A stretch of 24,400 nt of DNA from UBA1206 sp045643125 (GTDB lineage: Bacteria; Bacillota; Clostridia; Oscillospirales; CAG-382), in NCBI GenBank assembly GCA_045643125.1, contig JAZUKE010000088.1, positions 1 through 24,400 on the forward strand, in the 5' to 3' direction. Of the stretch, positions 13,852 through 22,189 are shown piece after piece. The notes beneath the pieces are model-generated. The model was given only the letters and a program-made list of their open reading frames with translations, searched no databases and had not been told where the DNA came from. Both the position numbers and the translations under genes were made by a program. How positions within the stretch are numbered: position 1 is the first letter of the stretch; each line of letters starts with the position of its first letter.

Positions 13852-14838
13852 ATGAAAACTGCGTTTATTATGAATGAATCGACCAGAAATATGGTCATAA
13901 ATCAGAAAGCAATAGATTATTTCCGTTCACTCGGTGAAGTATCGTTCAACAACGGCGACACGAAAAACGAAAGCGTCAAGGCGGCGATCAAAGATGCCGA
14001 CATTGCGATCACTTCCTGGGGCAACAATCCGATCGACGAAGATATCCTTTCCGTCTGCCCCAACCTCAAACTCGTCGCTCACGCTGCCGGCAGCGTAAAG
14101 CCCATCGTTTCCGACGCTCTTTGGGAAAAAGGCGTGCGCGTCATCTCCTCTGCCTGCCCTCTCGGTGAAGGCGTTGCCGAGACCGCTCTCGGTTTCTCGA
14201 TCTCCGCAAGCAAGAATTTCTATAACCTCAACACTTCCGTCAAAAAGGGCGGTTGGGAACAGGGCAAAGAAAACATACGCGAGCTGTTCGACCTCAATAT
14301 CGGCGTTATCGGCGCAGGCTGGGCAGGCAAGCATTACATCAGACTGATGCAGAATTTCTACGTTGACGTTTTCTGCTATGACCCGTTCGTTTCCGAAGAA
14401 ACGCTGTCTTCTCTCGGCGCAAAGAAAGCGGAGCTTGAATGGCTCCTTGCGAACTGCGATATCGTTTCGATCCACGCTCCGTCCATCCCCTCGACCTATC
14501 ATATGATAAACAAAGACACCCTTGCCCTTATGAAAAAGGATGCCGTACTCATCAATACCGCACGCGGCACTATCGTTGACGAAGCCGCACTTTACGACCA
14601 TATGGCAGCCGGAAACCTCAAATACGCCTGCATAGACGTGTTCGATCCCGAACCTCCCGTGAAAGAAAACCCGCTTCTTACCCTCGACAACGTGATAGTC
14701 ACGCCTCATCTTGCCGGTCTTGCACAGAACGGTCTCAAACGCATAGGCACTTTCGTATGCGAAGAGACTGCTCACTTCCTCGAAGGCAAACCTATGAGAG
14801 GCGAAGTTACAAAGGAAATGCTTTCAAAAATGGCGTGA
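13852..14838 (+). CDS. D-isomer-specific 2-hydroxyacid dehydrogenase
   Basis: NAD(P)-dependent oxidoreductase of the D-2-hydroxyacid dehydrogenase / phosphoglycerate dehydrogenase family, 328 residues, with no C-terminal ACT domain. The dinucleotide fold shows VIGAGWAG (152-159) and an acidic residue at Asp177 (CYDP), which favours NAD over NADP. The catalytic triad is in place: Arg238 (NTARGT), Glu267 (DPEPP) and His286 (TPHLAG). AAGAGG lies 9 bases before the ATG. The substrate (glycerate, lactate, 2-ketogluconate or another) cannot be read from the sequence, and no serine-biosynthesis partner is adjacent. Confidence 0.9.
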   Translation: MKTAFIMNESTRNMVINQKAIDYFRSLGEVSFNNGDTKNESVKAAIKDADIAITSWGNNPIDEDILSVCPNLKLVAHAAGSVKPIVSDALWEKGVRVISSACPLGEGVAETALGFSISASKNFYNLNTSVKKGGWEQGKENIRELFDLNIGVIGAGWAGKHYIRLMQNFYVDVFCYDPFVSEETLSSLGAKKAELEWLLANCDIVSIHAPSIPSTYHMINKDTLALMKKDAVLINTARGTIVDEAALYDHMAAGNLKYACIDVFDPEPPVKENPLLTLDNVIVTPHLAGLAQNGLKRIGTFVCEETAHFLEGKPMRGEVTKEMLSKMA

Positions 14839-14875
14839 TACACCGTTTGCTCCGCCAAAAGTAAGGATGTAGTTT

Positions 14876-15529
14876 ATGAAAGTAAAAATTTTGTCCGTCT
14901 TATGTATTCTGCTTACGGCAGTATGCGTTTTACAGTTCTTTTTCCTTGTCAGAACGGATAAGAACGATCCGTCAGGCAAAACGGATATCCAATATGTGAA
15001 TGCTTCCTCGGACGATATACAGTTCAAGCTCGCGCTCACTCACATATATTACGAAAGCAACACCGTGCTTTCGACTCTCCCGTTCACGACGATACAGATA
15101 TCCGAAAGCGCGCTTATCAAGGCTTACGTTTCGTCGGATTCGGGCGCAATGACGGCGGCTCTCAAATACGTTGACGACTACTCCGACAGAACTCTTGCGT
15201 CCGCTTTTGAAACGATGGACGATATTCTTGACAAGTTTGACAAGATACTCAAAAAGTACAATATCACGTCGCAGTCGTCTTACACCGCAAAATACAACAA
15301 GCTGAAAACCCTGTTCAGTTCGGTGAAAAATTCGTCAAACGAGCTTCTTTCGCGCACGCGTTCGCTCATACGCAACATCAACAACAGCGATTACGATACA
15401 TATTACACAAAATATGTCGAACAGCTGAACGACCTTTCCTCCAAGCTTGAGGAATACTGCACCGTCGTTATGGACGAATACGATACGCTGATTCAGTCAA
15501 TAAGCGATGAATACGAAATAATAAAATAA
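14876..15529 (+). CDS. Unrecognised exported helical protein
   Basis: I do not recognise this 217-residue protein. It begins with a short basic end and a hydrophobic helix (about 5-26) that could be a signal anchor or uncleaved signal. There is no lipobox, as only Cys10 and Cys17 lie inside the helix. The remainder is hydrophilic, rich in Ser, Asp, Lys and Tyr, and looks almost wholly alpha-helical with coiled-coil tendency (about 95-205). TAAGGA is 9 bases before the ATG. It follows the dehydrogenase by 37 bases without a visible terminator and ends at a strong terminator, so it is probably the last gene of that transcript. A surface or periplasm-facing structural or sensory role is guesswork. 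Confidence 0.7.
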   Translation: MKVKILSVLCILLTAVCVLQFFFLVRTDKNDPSGKTDIQYVNASSDDIQFKLALTHIYYESNTVLSTLPFTTIQISESALIKAYVSSDSGAMTAALKYVDDYSDRTLASAFETMDDILDKFDKILKKYNITSQSSYTAKYNKLKTLFSSVKNSSNELLSRTRSLIRNINNSDYDTYYTKYVEQLNDLSSKLEEYCTVVMDEYDTLIQSISDEYEIIK

Positions 15530-15533
15530 GCTG

Positions 15534-15561
15534 AAAGTCCGCAGAAAAAGCGGACTTTTTT
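15534..15561 (+). terminator. Rho-independent terminator
   Basis: AAAGTCCGC (15534-15542) pairs with GCGGACTTT (15550-15558) around a 7-base A-rich loop and continues into a T run. It lies 5 bases after the stop of the exported helical protein and separates it from the V-ATPase operon. Confidence 0.92.
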
Positions 15562-15581
15562 CTTTATCCCGATAAGTTTAT

Positions 15582-15599
15582 TATATATAATTATATATA
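15582..15599. repeat. 18-bp AT-only palindrome upstream of V-ATPase promoter
   Basis: TATATATAATTATATATA is a perfect palindrome about 35 bases upstream of the -35 box. Its composition makes chance plausible. It could serve as an AT-rich upstream element or a binding site. Confidence 0.35.
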
Positions 15600-15632
15600 G
15601 GATAGAATTTTTCAAAAAACGGCAAAAAACTC

Positions 15633-15661
15633 TTGCGTTTCTCGAAATAATATGATACAAT
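15633..15661 (+). promoter_or_regulatory. Extended -10 promoter of the V-ATPase operon
   Basis: TTGCGT (15633-15638) and TACAAT (15656-15661) are 17 bases apart, and TG at 15653-15654 makes this an extended -10 (TGATACAAT). The predicted leader is about 45 bases. No other promoter or terminator was seen before the end of subunit D at 24191, so all nine genes are probably one transcript of about 8.5 kb. Confidence 0.75.
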
Positions 15662-15710
15662 CTAAACAATGATTATTTATCATAAATACTACAATAGGAG
15701 GAGAATAGAT

Positions 15711-16010
15711 TTGAGCGTTCTTGAAGAAGTAAAAGCTGCCGAAGAAAAGGCTGCCCTTATGAAAGAGCAGGCAAAATCCGACGCGGTCAATTCGCTGAAA
15801 TCCGCCGAAAAAGATGCAAGATCGGAAGCCGAGAAGATCGTTTCCGACGCAAGAAAAAAGGCAGCCGAAATCGTAAAAGATTCCGAAGACAAAGCCGCGA
15901 AAGCAGCGGAAAAATACGCATCCCTGCTTAAAGACGAAAAGGACAAGTTCACTGTCATCGCAAAAACCAACCGCAAGGCTACGGTCGATTACGCCGTTTC
16001 CCTTCTTTGA
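15711..16010 (+). CDS. ntpF: V-type ATPase peripheral stalk subunit G/H
   Basis: A 99-residue, Ala/Lys/Glu-rich protein that is almost entirely coiled coil (LEEVKAAEEKAALMKEQAK and onward), as expected for the G/H stalk subunit (NtpF in Enterococcus, AhaH in archaea). It dimerises with subunit E. I place the start at TTG 15711 because AGGAGGAG (15696-15703) lies 7 bases before it; the in-frame ATG at 15669 has no Shine-Dalgarno and falls almost at the predicted transcription start. Position as first gene before subunit I is the standard order. Confidence 0.85.
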   Translation: MSVLEEVKAAEEKAALMKEQAKSDAVNSLKSAEKDARSEAEKIVSDARKKAAEIVKDSEDKAAKAAEKYASLLKDEKDKFTVIAKTNRKATVDYAVSLL

Positions 16011-16063
16011 ACAACAGCCCGATCAGAACCCGGGTACAACAAATTGCGAGGTGATACAAGCGG

Positions 16064-17983
16064 ATGATACAATCCGTCAAATATGTTTCCGTGCTTTGCC
16101 TTAAAGAAGATAAGGAAAAAGTGCTGTTCTCGCTTCAAAAATGCGGCGAAATGATGCTTTCGGAAAGCGAAAATTCAGTTCGTTCCGCATCGTCTTCTGC
16201 CGATACCCTACGGAGAATAGATACCCTGCGCGACAACTTAAAGCCGTATAAGCAGAAAAAAGGTCTTTTCGCTCCTCCCGCAGAGATAGAAGCAAGCAGT
16301 TTTGACACGATTTCCGAATCAACTCTCGATTCGGCAAACGAATCGGAAAAAATAGTAAATTCCATCAATGCCGCCTCGTCGGACATTTCCAAGCTGAATG
16401 ATGCCGGCAAGCAGCTGCTCCCCTGGAAAAATCTCAAGTATTCTCCGTCGGATCTCGAAGACGACAAATACGTTTCCTACACTCCGGGATGTGTTCCGAC
16501 TTCGTCGCTCGAAGCGTTCACGTCTTTTGCCGAGGAAAACGGTTTTGCCTGCGAGGTGATCGGCGAAGAAGGCGCAAAGACATATCTCATCGTCGCGTCG
16601 CTGAAGGATGAATCGCTTTCTCCTCTTGCCGCCAAAGGTTTTGAGAAACTCATCCTGCCCGATATTTCCGCGTCTCCCTCCGAACGTCTCGAGGAAGTAC
16701 GCAAGGAAGTGCAGAGCAAGGAAGAAGAGGTCGTCAGATTAAAAGCGAAGCTTTCCGAAAAGCTCGCGTCCGACAATTCCGACGACATCCTTTACGAGCA
16801 GTACAAGGCTGTGACCGAGCGCGAGACCGCACCCGTCATCGCAACCGACGCTGCGGTCATCATCGAAGGCTGGGTGCCTTCCGACAAAGTCGATAAGATA
16901 GAACCGGCAGTCAAAAAGGCGACCGACGTCTACGATATCGAAATGCGCGATCCGATCGAGGGCGAATCCGTCCCGACCGTTCTCAAAAACAACAAGATAG
17001 TCTCCCAATTCGAAGGGATAACAAATATGTTCAGCGTCCCGATCTACGGCGGCGTTGACCCCAACCCGGTAATGGCTCCGTGGTACTGGATAATTTTCGG
17101 TCTTATGATGGGCGATGCCGGATACGGGCTTATGATGCTTCTGCTCGGGCTTGGCTTCAAGTACCTCATCAAGCCGAAAGGCGGTACGCTCGCCCTGTGC
17201 AACGTCATCCTCTATTCGTCCATAACGTCGATAATCGCCGGCGTCGTGTTCGGCAGTTATTTCGGCAGCTCGATCTTCCCGCCGCTCTGGTTCTCGACGA
17301 TCAGCTTCGACGGAACGGGCGACAGCAACGGACCGATCAAGATGCTGATATTCACTCTTGTGGTCGGTGTGCTTCACATCTTCACCGGTATTCTTACCAA
17401 AGCATATTACAACATCAAAGACGGCAACGTAAAGGACGCGATATACGACCAGTTCTCGTGGTTCTTCATACTCCTCGGGATATGCGTGTTCGTAGTCGGC
17501 AAGGTGCTTGACGTTCCCTCTTTCGTCGAATACGTCGGTATCGGTATGATAGGCATCGGCGTGATCGTGGTGCTTTTCACCGCGGGACGCGAAAAGCCGA
17601 ACATCATCGGCAAAGCGACCGGAGGGCTTCTCGGGCTTTACGATATCACCGGTTATATGAGCGATATACTTTCGTATTCCCGTATCCTTGCGCTCGGTCT
17701 TTCCACGGGCGTTGTCGGCTGGGTAATGAACCTGCTTGCAAGTATGGTCGCCGGCTCCATCCCCGTTCTCGGCTGGGTATTCGCAATACTCATCTATATC
17801 GTGGGACACGTTTTCAACCTTGTACTCGGTCTGCTTTCCGCTTACGTTCACGACAGCCGTCTGCAGTACATTGAGTTCTACGGCAAGTTCTACGAAGGCA
17901 ACGGACGACTTTTCAAGCCGTTTGCCGTTTCAACAAGTACAATAAATATAAAAAACAATATAACGGAGGAACAAAACTCATGA
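16064..17983 (+). CDS. ntpI: V-type ATPase subunit I (a-subunit)
   Basis: Membrane stator subunit that forms the ion half-channels against the proteolipid ring and anchors the peripheral stalks. It has 639 residues: a soluble N-terminal half (1-335) with coiled-coil arms (about 35-115 and 205-250), then seven to eight transmembrane helices. The conserved stator arginine is Arg540 in SYSRILALGLS. The signature GDAGYGLMM (350-358) and the C-terminal LQYIEFYGKFYEGNGRLFKPF are typical. GAGGTGAT is 8 bases before the ATG. The stop overlaps the next start (ATGA). Confidence 0.97.
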   Translation: MIQSVKYVSVLCLKEDKEKVLFSLQKCGEMMLSESENSVRSASSSADTLRRIDTLRDNLKPYKQKKGLFAPPAEIEASSFDTISESTLDSANESEKIVNSINAASSDISKLNDAGKQLLPWKNLKYSPSDLEDDKYVSYTPGCVPTSSLEAFTSFAEENGFACEVIGEEGAKTYLIVASLKDESLSPLAAKGFEKLILPDISASPSERLEEVRKEVQSKEEEVVRLKAKLSEKLASDNSDDILYEQYKAVTERETAPVIATDAAVIIEGWVPSDKVDKIEPAVKKATDVYDIEMRDPIEGESVPTVLKNNKIVSQFEGITNMFSVPIYGGVDPNPVMAPWYWIIFGLMMGDAGYGLMMLLLGLGFKYLIKPKGGTLALCNVILYSSITSIIAGVVFGSYFGSSIFPPLWFSTISFDGTGDSNGPIKMLIFTLVVGVLHIFTGILTKAYYNIKDGNVKDAIYDQFSWFFILLGICVFVVGKVLDVPSFVEYVGIGMIGIGVIVVLFTAGREKPNIIGKATGGLLGLYDITGYMSDILSYSRILALGLSTGVVGWVMNLLASMVAGSIPVLGWVFAILIYIVGHVFNLVLGLLSAYVHDSRLQYIEFYGKFYEGNGRLFKPFAVSTSTINIKNNITEEQNS

Positions 17984-18567
17984 AAAAAACCGCAAAATTT
18001 GCAATCATTCTCTTTGCACTCGTAATCGTATTCACCCTCAGCTTCGGCATTTCCGCATTCGCAGAAGGCGAAGAAGGCGCTGTCTCCACCATCGTGGTCA
18101 CAGCAGAAGAAGAACCGTCTCCCGTAACCGGCACCATCATCGCTTACATAGGCGCTGCTCTCTGCGCTATCCTTGCAGGCATCGGCTCCGCATACGGCGT
18201 TATGATCGGCGGCAAAGCTTCCGCAGGCGTTGCTTCCGAAAATCCCGATCTCTTCGGTAAACTCCTCGTTCTCCAGGCTCTCCCCGGAACCCAGGGTATC
18301 TACGGCTTCCTCGTAGCAGTTCTCGTTCTCGTTATGTTCCCCGCAGGCGGCGACGTCACCGAAGGTCTCAGATTCTTCGTTGCTTCGATGCCTATGGGTA
18401 TCGTCGGTCTTATCTCCGGTATCTGCCAGGGCAAAGCCGCTGTTGCAGCTATCCATATGACAGGCAAACAGCCCGATGCTTCCGGTAAAGGTATCACGAT
18501 GACCGCTCTCGTTGAAACCTACGCCATCCTCGCACTCCTTGCCTCCATCCTTCTCATCGTTCTTTAA
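17980..18567 (+). CDS. ntpK: V-type ATPase proteolipid subunit K (Na+-type, signal-like N-terminus)
   Basis: Rotor-ring proteolipid with two helical hairpins in 195 residues. Only the second carries the ion-binding carboxylate: Glu179 (ALVETYAIL), while the first has LPGTQG (101-106) at that place. The Na+ ligands known from Enterococcus hirae NtpK (Leu61, Thr64, Gln65, Gln110, Glu139) align by eye with Leu101, Thr104, Gln105, Gln150 and Glu179. Compared with the roughly 156-residue Enterococcus protein it has about 45 extra N-terminal residues with a signal-peptide look: KK, a hydrophobic stretch (6-27) and AFA-EGEE as a possible cleavage site, followed by an acidic linker. It overlaps subunit I by four bases, with an AACGGAGGAAC ribosome binding site. 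Confidence 0.96.
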   Translation: MKKTAKFAIILFALVIVFTLSFGISAFAEGEEGAVSTIVVTAEEEPSPVTGTIIAYIGAALCAILAGIGSAYGVMIGGKASAGVASENPDLFGKLLVLQALPGTQGIYGFLVAVLVLVMFPAGGDVTEGLRFFVASMPMGIVGLISGICQGKAAVAAIHMTGKQPDASGKGITMTALVETYAILALLASILLIVL

Positions 18568-18597
18568 TTCAAATCCACAGAAAGGAATGGTAAGGCA

Positions 18598-19209
18598 ATG
18601 GGAGCCGAAACTGTAATAAACAAAATACACGAAAAAGCCGTTGCCGAATGTGAAGCCATCCGCTCCGCATACGATGCCAAGGCTGCCGAGACGAAAAACG
18701 AAATAATAAACGATGCCAAAGCAAAAGCCGAAAGTATCATCAGCGCCGCCGAATCGAAGGCTTCGCTTATCGCTATGCGTACCGAACAGCAGGCTGCTCT
18801 TGAAAACCGCATCGGCGTGCTTGATCACAAGCATTATCTGCTGAACGGCGTCAAAACCGAAGTCCTCGAAAAAATGAAGGACTTTGACGTCAAGAAAAAG
18901 CTCGAGCTTTACACCAAGCTCGTAAACGAAAATCCCGTATCGGGCAGCGTCATCGTAAAAGTGCCTTCCGTCGATGCTTCCATTTACGCCGACGGAAAAG
19001 TTCTTGAAGTGTGGAGCAAAATGGTCGCTGAAAAGACCGGCAAGAAAACGGTTATGACGCTTGATACCGAAAACGCCGATATCGACGGCGGACTCATACT
19101 CTGCGGCGAAATATTCGATATCGACCTTTCTTTTGAAGCGATCCTCGACGATATGTTCGAGACTTCGCAAAACACTATCGCCGAAAAGCTCTTCGGCAAA
19201 GGAGTATAA
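18598..19209 (+). CDS. ntpE: V-type ATPase peripheral stalk subunit E
   Basis: The 203-residue subunit E has a long N-terminal helix rich in Ala, Lys and Glu (1-75), which pairs with subunit G/H, and a globular C-terminal head (about 90-200) that binds the catalytic cap. The VNENPVSGSVIVKV and DGGLILCGEIFDIDLSFEAILDDM pattern is characteristic. AAAGGA is 11 bases before the ATG. It lies between K and C, as in the Enterococcus operon. Confidence 0.93.
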   Translation: MGAETVINKIHEKAVAECEAIRSAYDAKAAETKNEIINDAKAKAESIISAAESKASLIAMRTEQQAALENRIGVLDHKHYLLNGVKTEVLEKMKDFDVKKKLELYTKLVNENPVSGSVIVKVPSVDASIYADGKVLEVWSKMVAEKTGKKTVMTLDTENADIDGGLILCGEIFDIDLSFEAILDDMFETSQNTIAEKLFGKGV

Positions 19210-19212
19210 ACT

Positions 19213-20073
19213 ATGAACGCTGACTTCGGAAAACGTTCTTACGAATACGCCATAGGTTGTTTCAAGGCGTCTCCGCGTCAGCCTCTCTCTGAGGATCAAT
19301 GGACAAGGCTCCGCAATTCCGACAGAAAGACGGCAGAAAGCCTGCTTTCAGAATTCGGTTTTCCGGCGGTAAGTGCCGAACGCACTCCCGTCGATTCGAT
19401 CGAACAGGATATGGCTTCAACAGTTGCTTTCATCCGCGCAAACGCGCCGGATCAGGAATTGACGAATCTCCTCTTTTTTGAGGAAGACGCGCTCAACTTA
19501 AAAATACTCGTCAAAGCGCACCGTATGGGAATAGATCCGTCGTCGCTCTCGCTTACCGAAGGCGGCTTCCCGACCGAAATACTCGACGTATGCGCAAGAA
19601 CAGAGGATTTCTCGCTGCTCGGCAAAGACCTTGAAGAATCGCTGTCGCGCATAGCCGATATCAAGTCGCCGTGCGAACTCAGCTGTGTCATCGACACGGC
19701 GATGTATCTTCACTCGCTGAAAGAAGCAAAAAAATGCTTTTCCAAAGCGTTTTACAAGCTGCTTCTCGAATACGGCAAAGGCAGAAACAGACTCACCCTC
19801 CTGCGTCTTAAAAAACTCGGCAAGTCGATTGAGGAATACGGCTTCTCGCTCTTCCCCATCGAAATGCCCGAGGGGTTGAAAGACGAAACGAAAAAAGAGC
19901 AGGATATATTGAACGAAGTCAAAAAATCGTTCGATTCGATAGTGAACGAGCTTAGTTTTGACGAAGGAATGGGCTTTATCGCAAGATACTATTTCCTCAA
20001 AAAGAACGACGCAACCGCTTTGAGACTGCTTTTTGCAAACAACGATTTTGTCGGAGGTGGCGCAAATGAGTGA
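19213..20073 (+). CDS. ntpC: V-type ATPase subunit C (d/AC39 family)
   Basis: Funnel-shaped subunit that couples the central shaft to the membrane ring. The 286-residue protein is mostly helical and fits the C/d family by position and by segments such as YEYAIGCFKA near the N-terminus and EEDALNLKILVKAHRMG around residue 90. The C-terminal FIARYYFLKKNDATALRLLF is typical. It is somewhat shorter than many relatives (about 330). GGAG is 8 bases before the ATG. Its last 8 bases overlap subunit F. Confidence 0.9.
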   Translation: MNADFGKRSYEYAIGCFKASPRQPLSEDQWTRLRNSDRKTAESLLSEFGFPAVSAERTPVDSIEQDMASTVAFIRANAPDQELTNLLFFEEDALNLKILVKAHRMGIDPSSLSLTEGGFPTEILDVCARTEDFSLLGKDLEESLSRIADIKSPCELSCVIDTAMYLHSLKEAKKCFSKAFYKLLLEYGKGRNRLTLLRLKKLGKSIEEYGFSLFPIEMPEGLKDETKKEQDILNEVKKSFDSIVNELSFDEGMGFIARYYFLKKNDATALRLLFANNDFVGGGANE

Positions 20074-20389
20074 ATATAAGACAGCCGCCGTCGGCAGTCA
20101 TTCGTCCGTCGTTCTGTTCAGTGCGGCAGGTATCCGCACCGTGTCGGCAGAAACGGTCAAAGACGCCGAAAAAGCGATAAATTCCCTTGTAAAAGAAGGT
20201 TACAGCATTATTTTCCTTACCGAGAATTACGCCGAAGCTCTCGAAACCGAGCTTAAGCGTTTCCGTGCAAACGCCTACCCCGTCATTCTTCCCGTACCCG
20301 AAAAATCCGGTCCCTCCGGTTACGGAATGGGAAAGATAAAGGACAATATGGAAAAGGCTATCGGTACCAACATATTTGACAAAAATTGA
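20066..20389 (+). CDS. ntpG: V-type ATPase central shaft subunit F
   Basis: The 107-residue small rotor subunit (F in most bacteria, NtpG in Enterococcus) binds subunit D. It shows the expected Rossmann-like pattern: an initial strand with gaG-like AAGIRT, YSIIFLTENYAE and a C-terminal helix. I use ATG 20066 because GGAGGTGG (20053-20060) is 5 bases upstream; an in-frame ATG at 20033 deep in subunit C lacks a Shine-Dalgarno and would add 11 residues. Confidence 0.92.
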   Translation: MSEYKTAAVGSHSSVVLFSAAGIRTVSAETVKDAEKAINSLVKEGYSIIFLTENYAEALETELKRFRANAYPVILPVPEKSGPSGYGMGKIKDNMEKAIGTNIFDKN

Positions 20390-20407
20390 GAAAGGCAGGT
20401 GCCTGTT

Positions 20408-22189
20408 TTGGCAACAACTGAAACCATCGGCACGATTTATAAAGTTGCGGGCCCGCTTATCGTTGCAAGCGGTATGCGTGACGTACATCTTCACGACGTT
20501 GTTCGTGTAAGCGAACACAGACTTATAGGCGAAATAATCGAGCTGAGGGGCGATCTTGCCTCAGTTCAGGTTTACGAGGACACTTCGGGTATCGGCCCGG
20601 GAGAACCTGTTTATCTCACAGGTGAACAGCTCGTCGCGGAGCTTGCTCCCGGTCTTATCGAAGGTATATTCGACGGTATCGAACGCCCTCTTACCGAAAT
20701 ATACAAAATCGACGGCGACCGCATTTCCCGCGGATCGGACGTTCCCAAGCTCAACAGAAACAAAAAATGGCTCTTTGAAGCTGTCGCAAAGGTCGGCGAC
20801 GAAGTTTCCGCAGGCGACGTACTCGGTATAGTAAAAGAAACCGAAGCCGTCACGCAGAAAATAATGGTTCCTTACGGAGTGAGCGGCGTTATCGAATCCG
20901 TTTCCACCACGGAAGCCACCATTACCGAAACGATCGCAGTCATCAAAGACGCAAAGGGCAAAAAGCACGAAATCGCAATGCTTCAGAAATGGCCGGTGCG
21001 TAAACGCCGTCCCTACGCATACAAAATGAACCCGATAGAGCCGATGGTAACGGGCGAACGTGTCATCGACACTCTGTTCCCCATCGCCAAAGGCGGCATC
21101 GCCTGCGTTCCCGGACCTTTCGGCTCCGGCAAGACCGTTATTCAGCACTCCATTGCAAAATGGGCTGACGCGGATATCATCATCTACATAGGCTGCGGCG
21201 AACGCGGAAACGAAATGACCGACGTTCTTAAAGAGTTCCCCGAACTCAAAGACCCGAAGACCGGACTTTCGCTTATGAAACGTACCGTTCTTATCGCCAA
21301 CACGTCCGATATGCCCGTTGCCGCCCGTGAAGCTTCCATTTATACCGGCATCACCATTGCGGAATATTTCCGCGATATGGGCTACAAGGTAGCAATAATC
21401 GCCGACTCCACCTCACGTTGGGCAGAAGCGGTCCGCGAAATGTCCGGACGTCTTGAAGAAATGCCCGGTGAAGCAGGTTATCCCGCTTACCTTTCCACCC
21501 GTCTTGCAGAATTCTATGAACGTGCAGGCAGCGTCGTATGCCTCGGCAGCGACAAACGTCAGGGCGCAGTCACCGCTATCGGCGCGGTTTCTCCCGCAGG
21601 CGGCGACACGAGTGAACCCGTTTCCCAGGCTACTCTCCGTATAGTCAAGGTGTATTGGGGACTTTCCGCCGAGCTTGCATATCAGCGCCACTTCCCCGCT
21701 ATCGACTGGCTCAAGAGTTATTCGCTCTATGATAAAAAGATCACCGGTTACTTCGATTCCACGATCGACGAAAACTGGTCTTACCGTGTCGGCGAAGTAC
21801 GCCGCATCCTTCAGGAAGAAGCCGAACTCAACGAGATCGTCCGTCTTGTCGGTTTCGACGCGCTCAGCGAAAAAGACCGTCTTACGATCGAATGTGCGCG
21901 TATGATCCGTGAAGACTTCCTGCAGCAGGACTCCTACCGTGAAGTTGACCGTTATACTCCTCCCAAGAAGCAGACCGATATGATCGGCGCTATCCTCCTT
22001 TGGTACGCAAAAGGTCAGTCCGGCCTTGCCGACGGTGTTGAATACAAGGAGATAATGAACGAATCGGTACTCACCAAGATCGCAAGAATGAAATACGAAC
22101 CCGATGAAAATTGGGATAATTTCTATGCTGCTCTTACCGAAGACATCAAGTCCCTCTTTGACGGACTGAAAGGAAGTGACGCAGAATGA
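20408..22189 (+). CDS. ntpA: V-type ATPase catalytic subunit A
   Basis: Catalytic nucleotide-binding subunit of the cap. From the TTG start it has 593 residues. P-loop GPFGSGKT is at 236-243 and the catalytic Glu in GERGNEM at 265; the non-homologous insert that marks A subunits lies between about 110 and 200. No intein is present. Two starts are possible: GTG 20399, which leaves only 3 bases after AAAGG, and TTG 20408, 6 bases after AGGTG. The second gives MATTETIGTIYKVAGPLIVA, closer to family N-termini, so I prefer it. The stop overlaps subunit B (ATGA). Confidence 0.97.
   Translation: MATTETIGTIYKVAGPLIVASGMRDVHLHDVVRVSEHRLIGEIIELRGDLASVQVYEDTSGIGPGEPVYLTGEQLVAELAPGLIEGIFDGIERPLTEIYKIDGDRISRGSDVPKLNRNKKWLFEAVAKVGDEVSAGDVLGIVKETEAVTQKIMVPYGVSGVIESVSTTEATITETIAVIKDAKGKKHEIAMLQKWPVRKRRPYAYKMNPIEPMVTGERVIDTLFPIAKGGIACVPGPFGSGKTVIQHSIAKWADADIIIYIGCGERGNEMTDVLKEFPELKDPKTGLSLMKRTVLIANTSDMPVAAREASIYTGITIAEYFRDMGYKVAIIADSTSRWAEAVREMSGRLEEMPGEAGYPAYLSTRLAEFYERAGSVVCLGSDKRQGAVTAIGAVSPAGGDTSEPVSQATLRIVKVYWGLSAELAYQRHFPAIDWLKSYSLYDKKITGYFDSTIDENWSYRVGEVRRILQEEAELNEIVRLVGFDALSEKDRLTIECARMIREDFLQQDSYREVDRYTPPKKQTDMIGAILLWYAKGQSGLADGVEYKEIMNESVLTKIARMKYEPDENWDNFYAALTEDIKSLFDGLKGSDAE

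Noticed and set aside
16739..17851. 370-codon minus-strand open frame in subunit I
   Set aside because: It is antisense to a conserved membrane subunit; the His/Asp/Arg-rich translation is the expected complement of that gene's codons.
17890..19299. 469-codon minus-strand open frame across subunits K and E
   Set aside because: Despite its length, it is antisense to two well-identified V-ATPase genes and its translation (Phe-, Gly-, Cys- and Asp/Glu-rich without a fold pattern) looks like reverse-strand noise.
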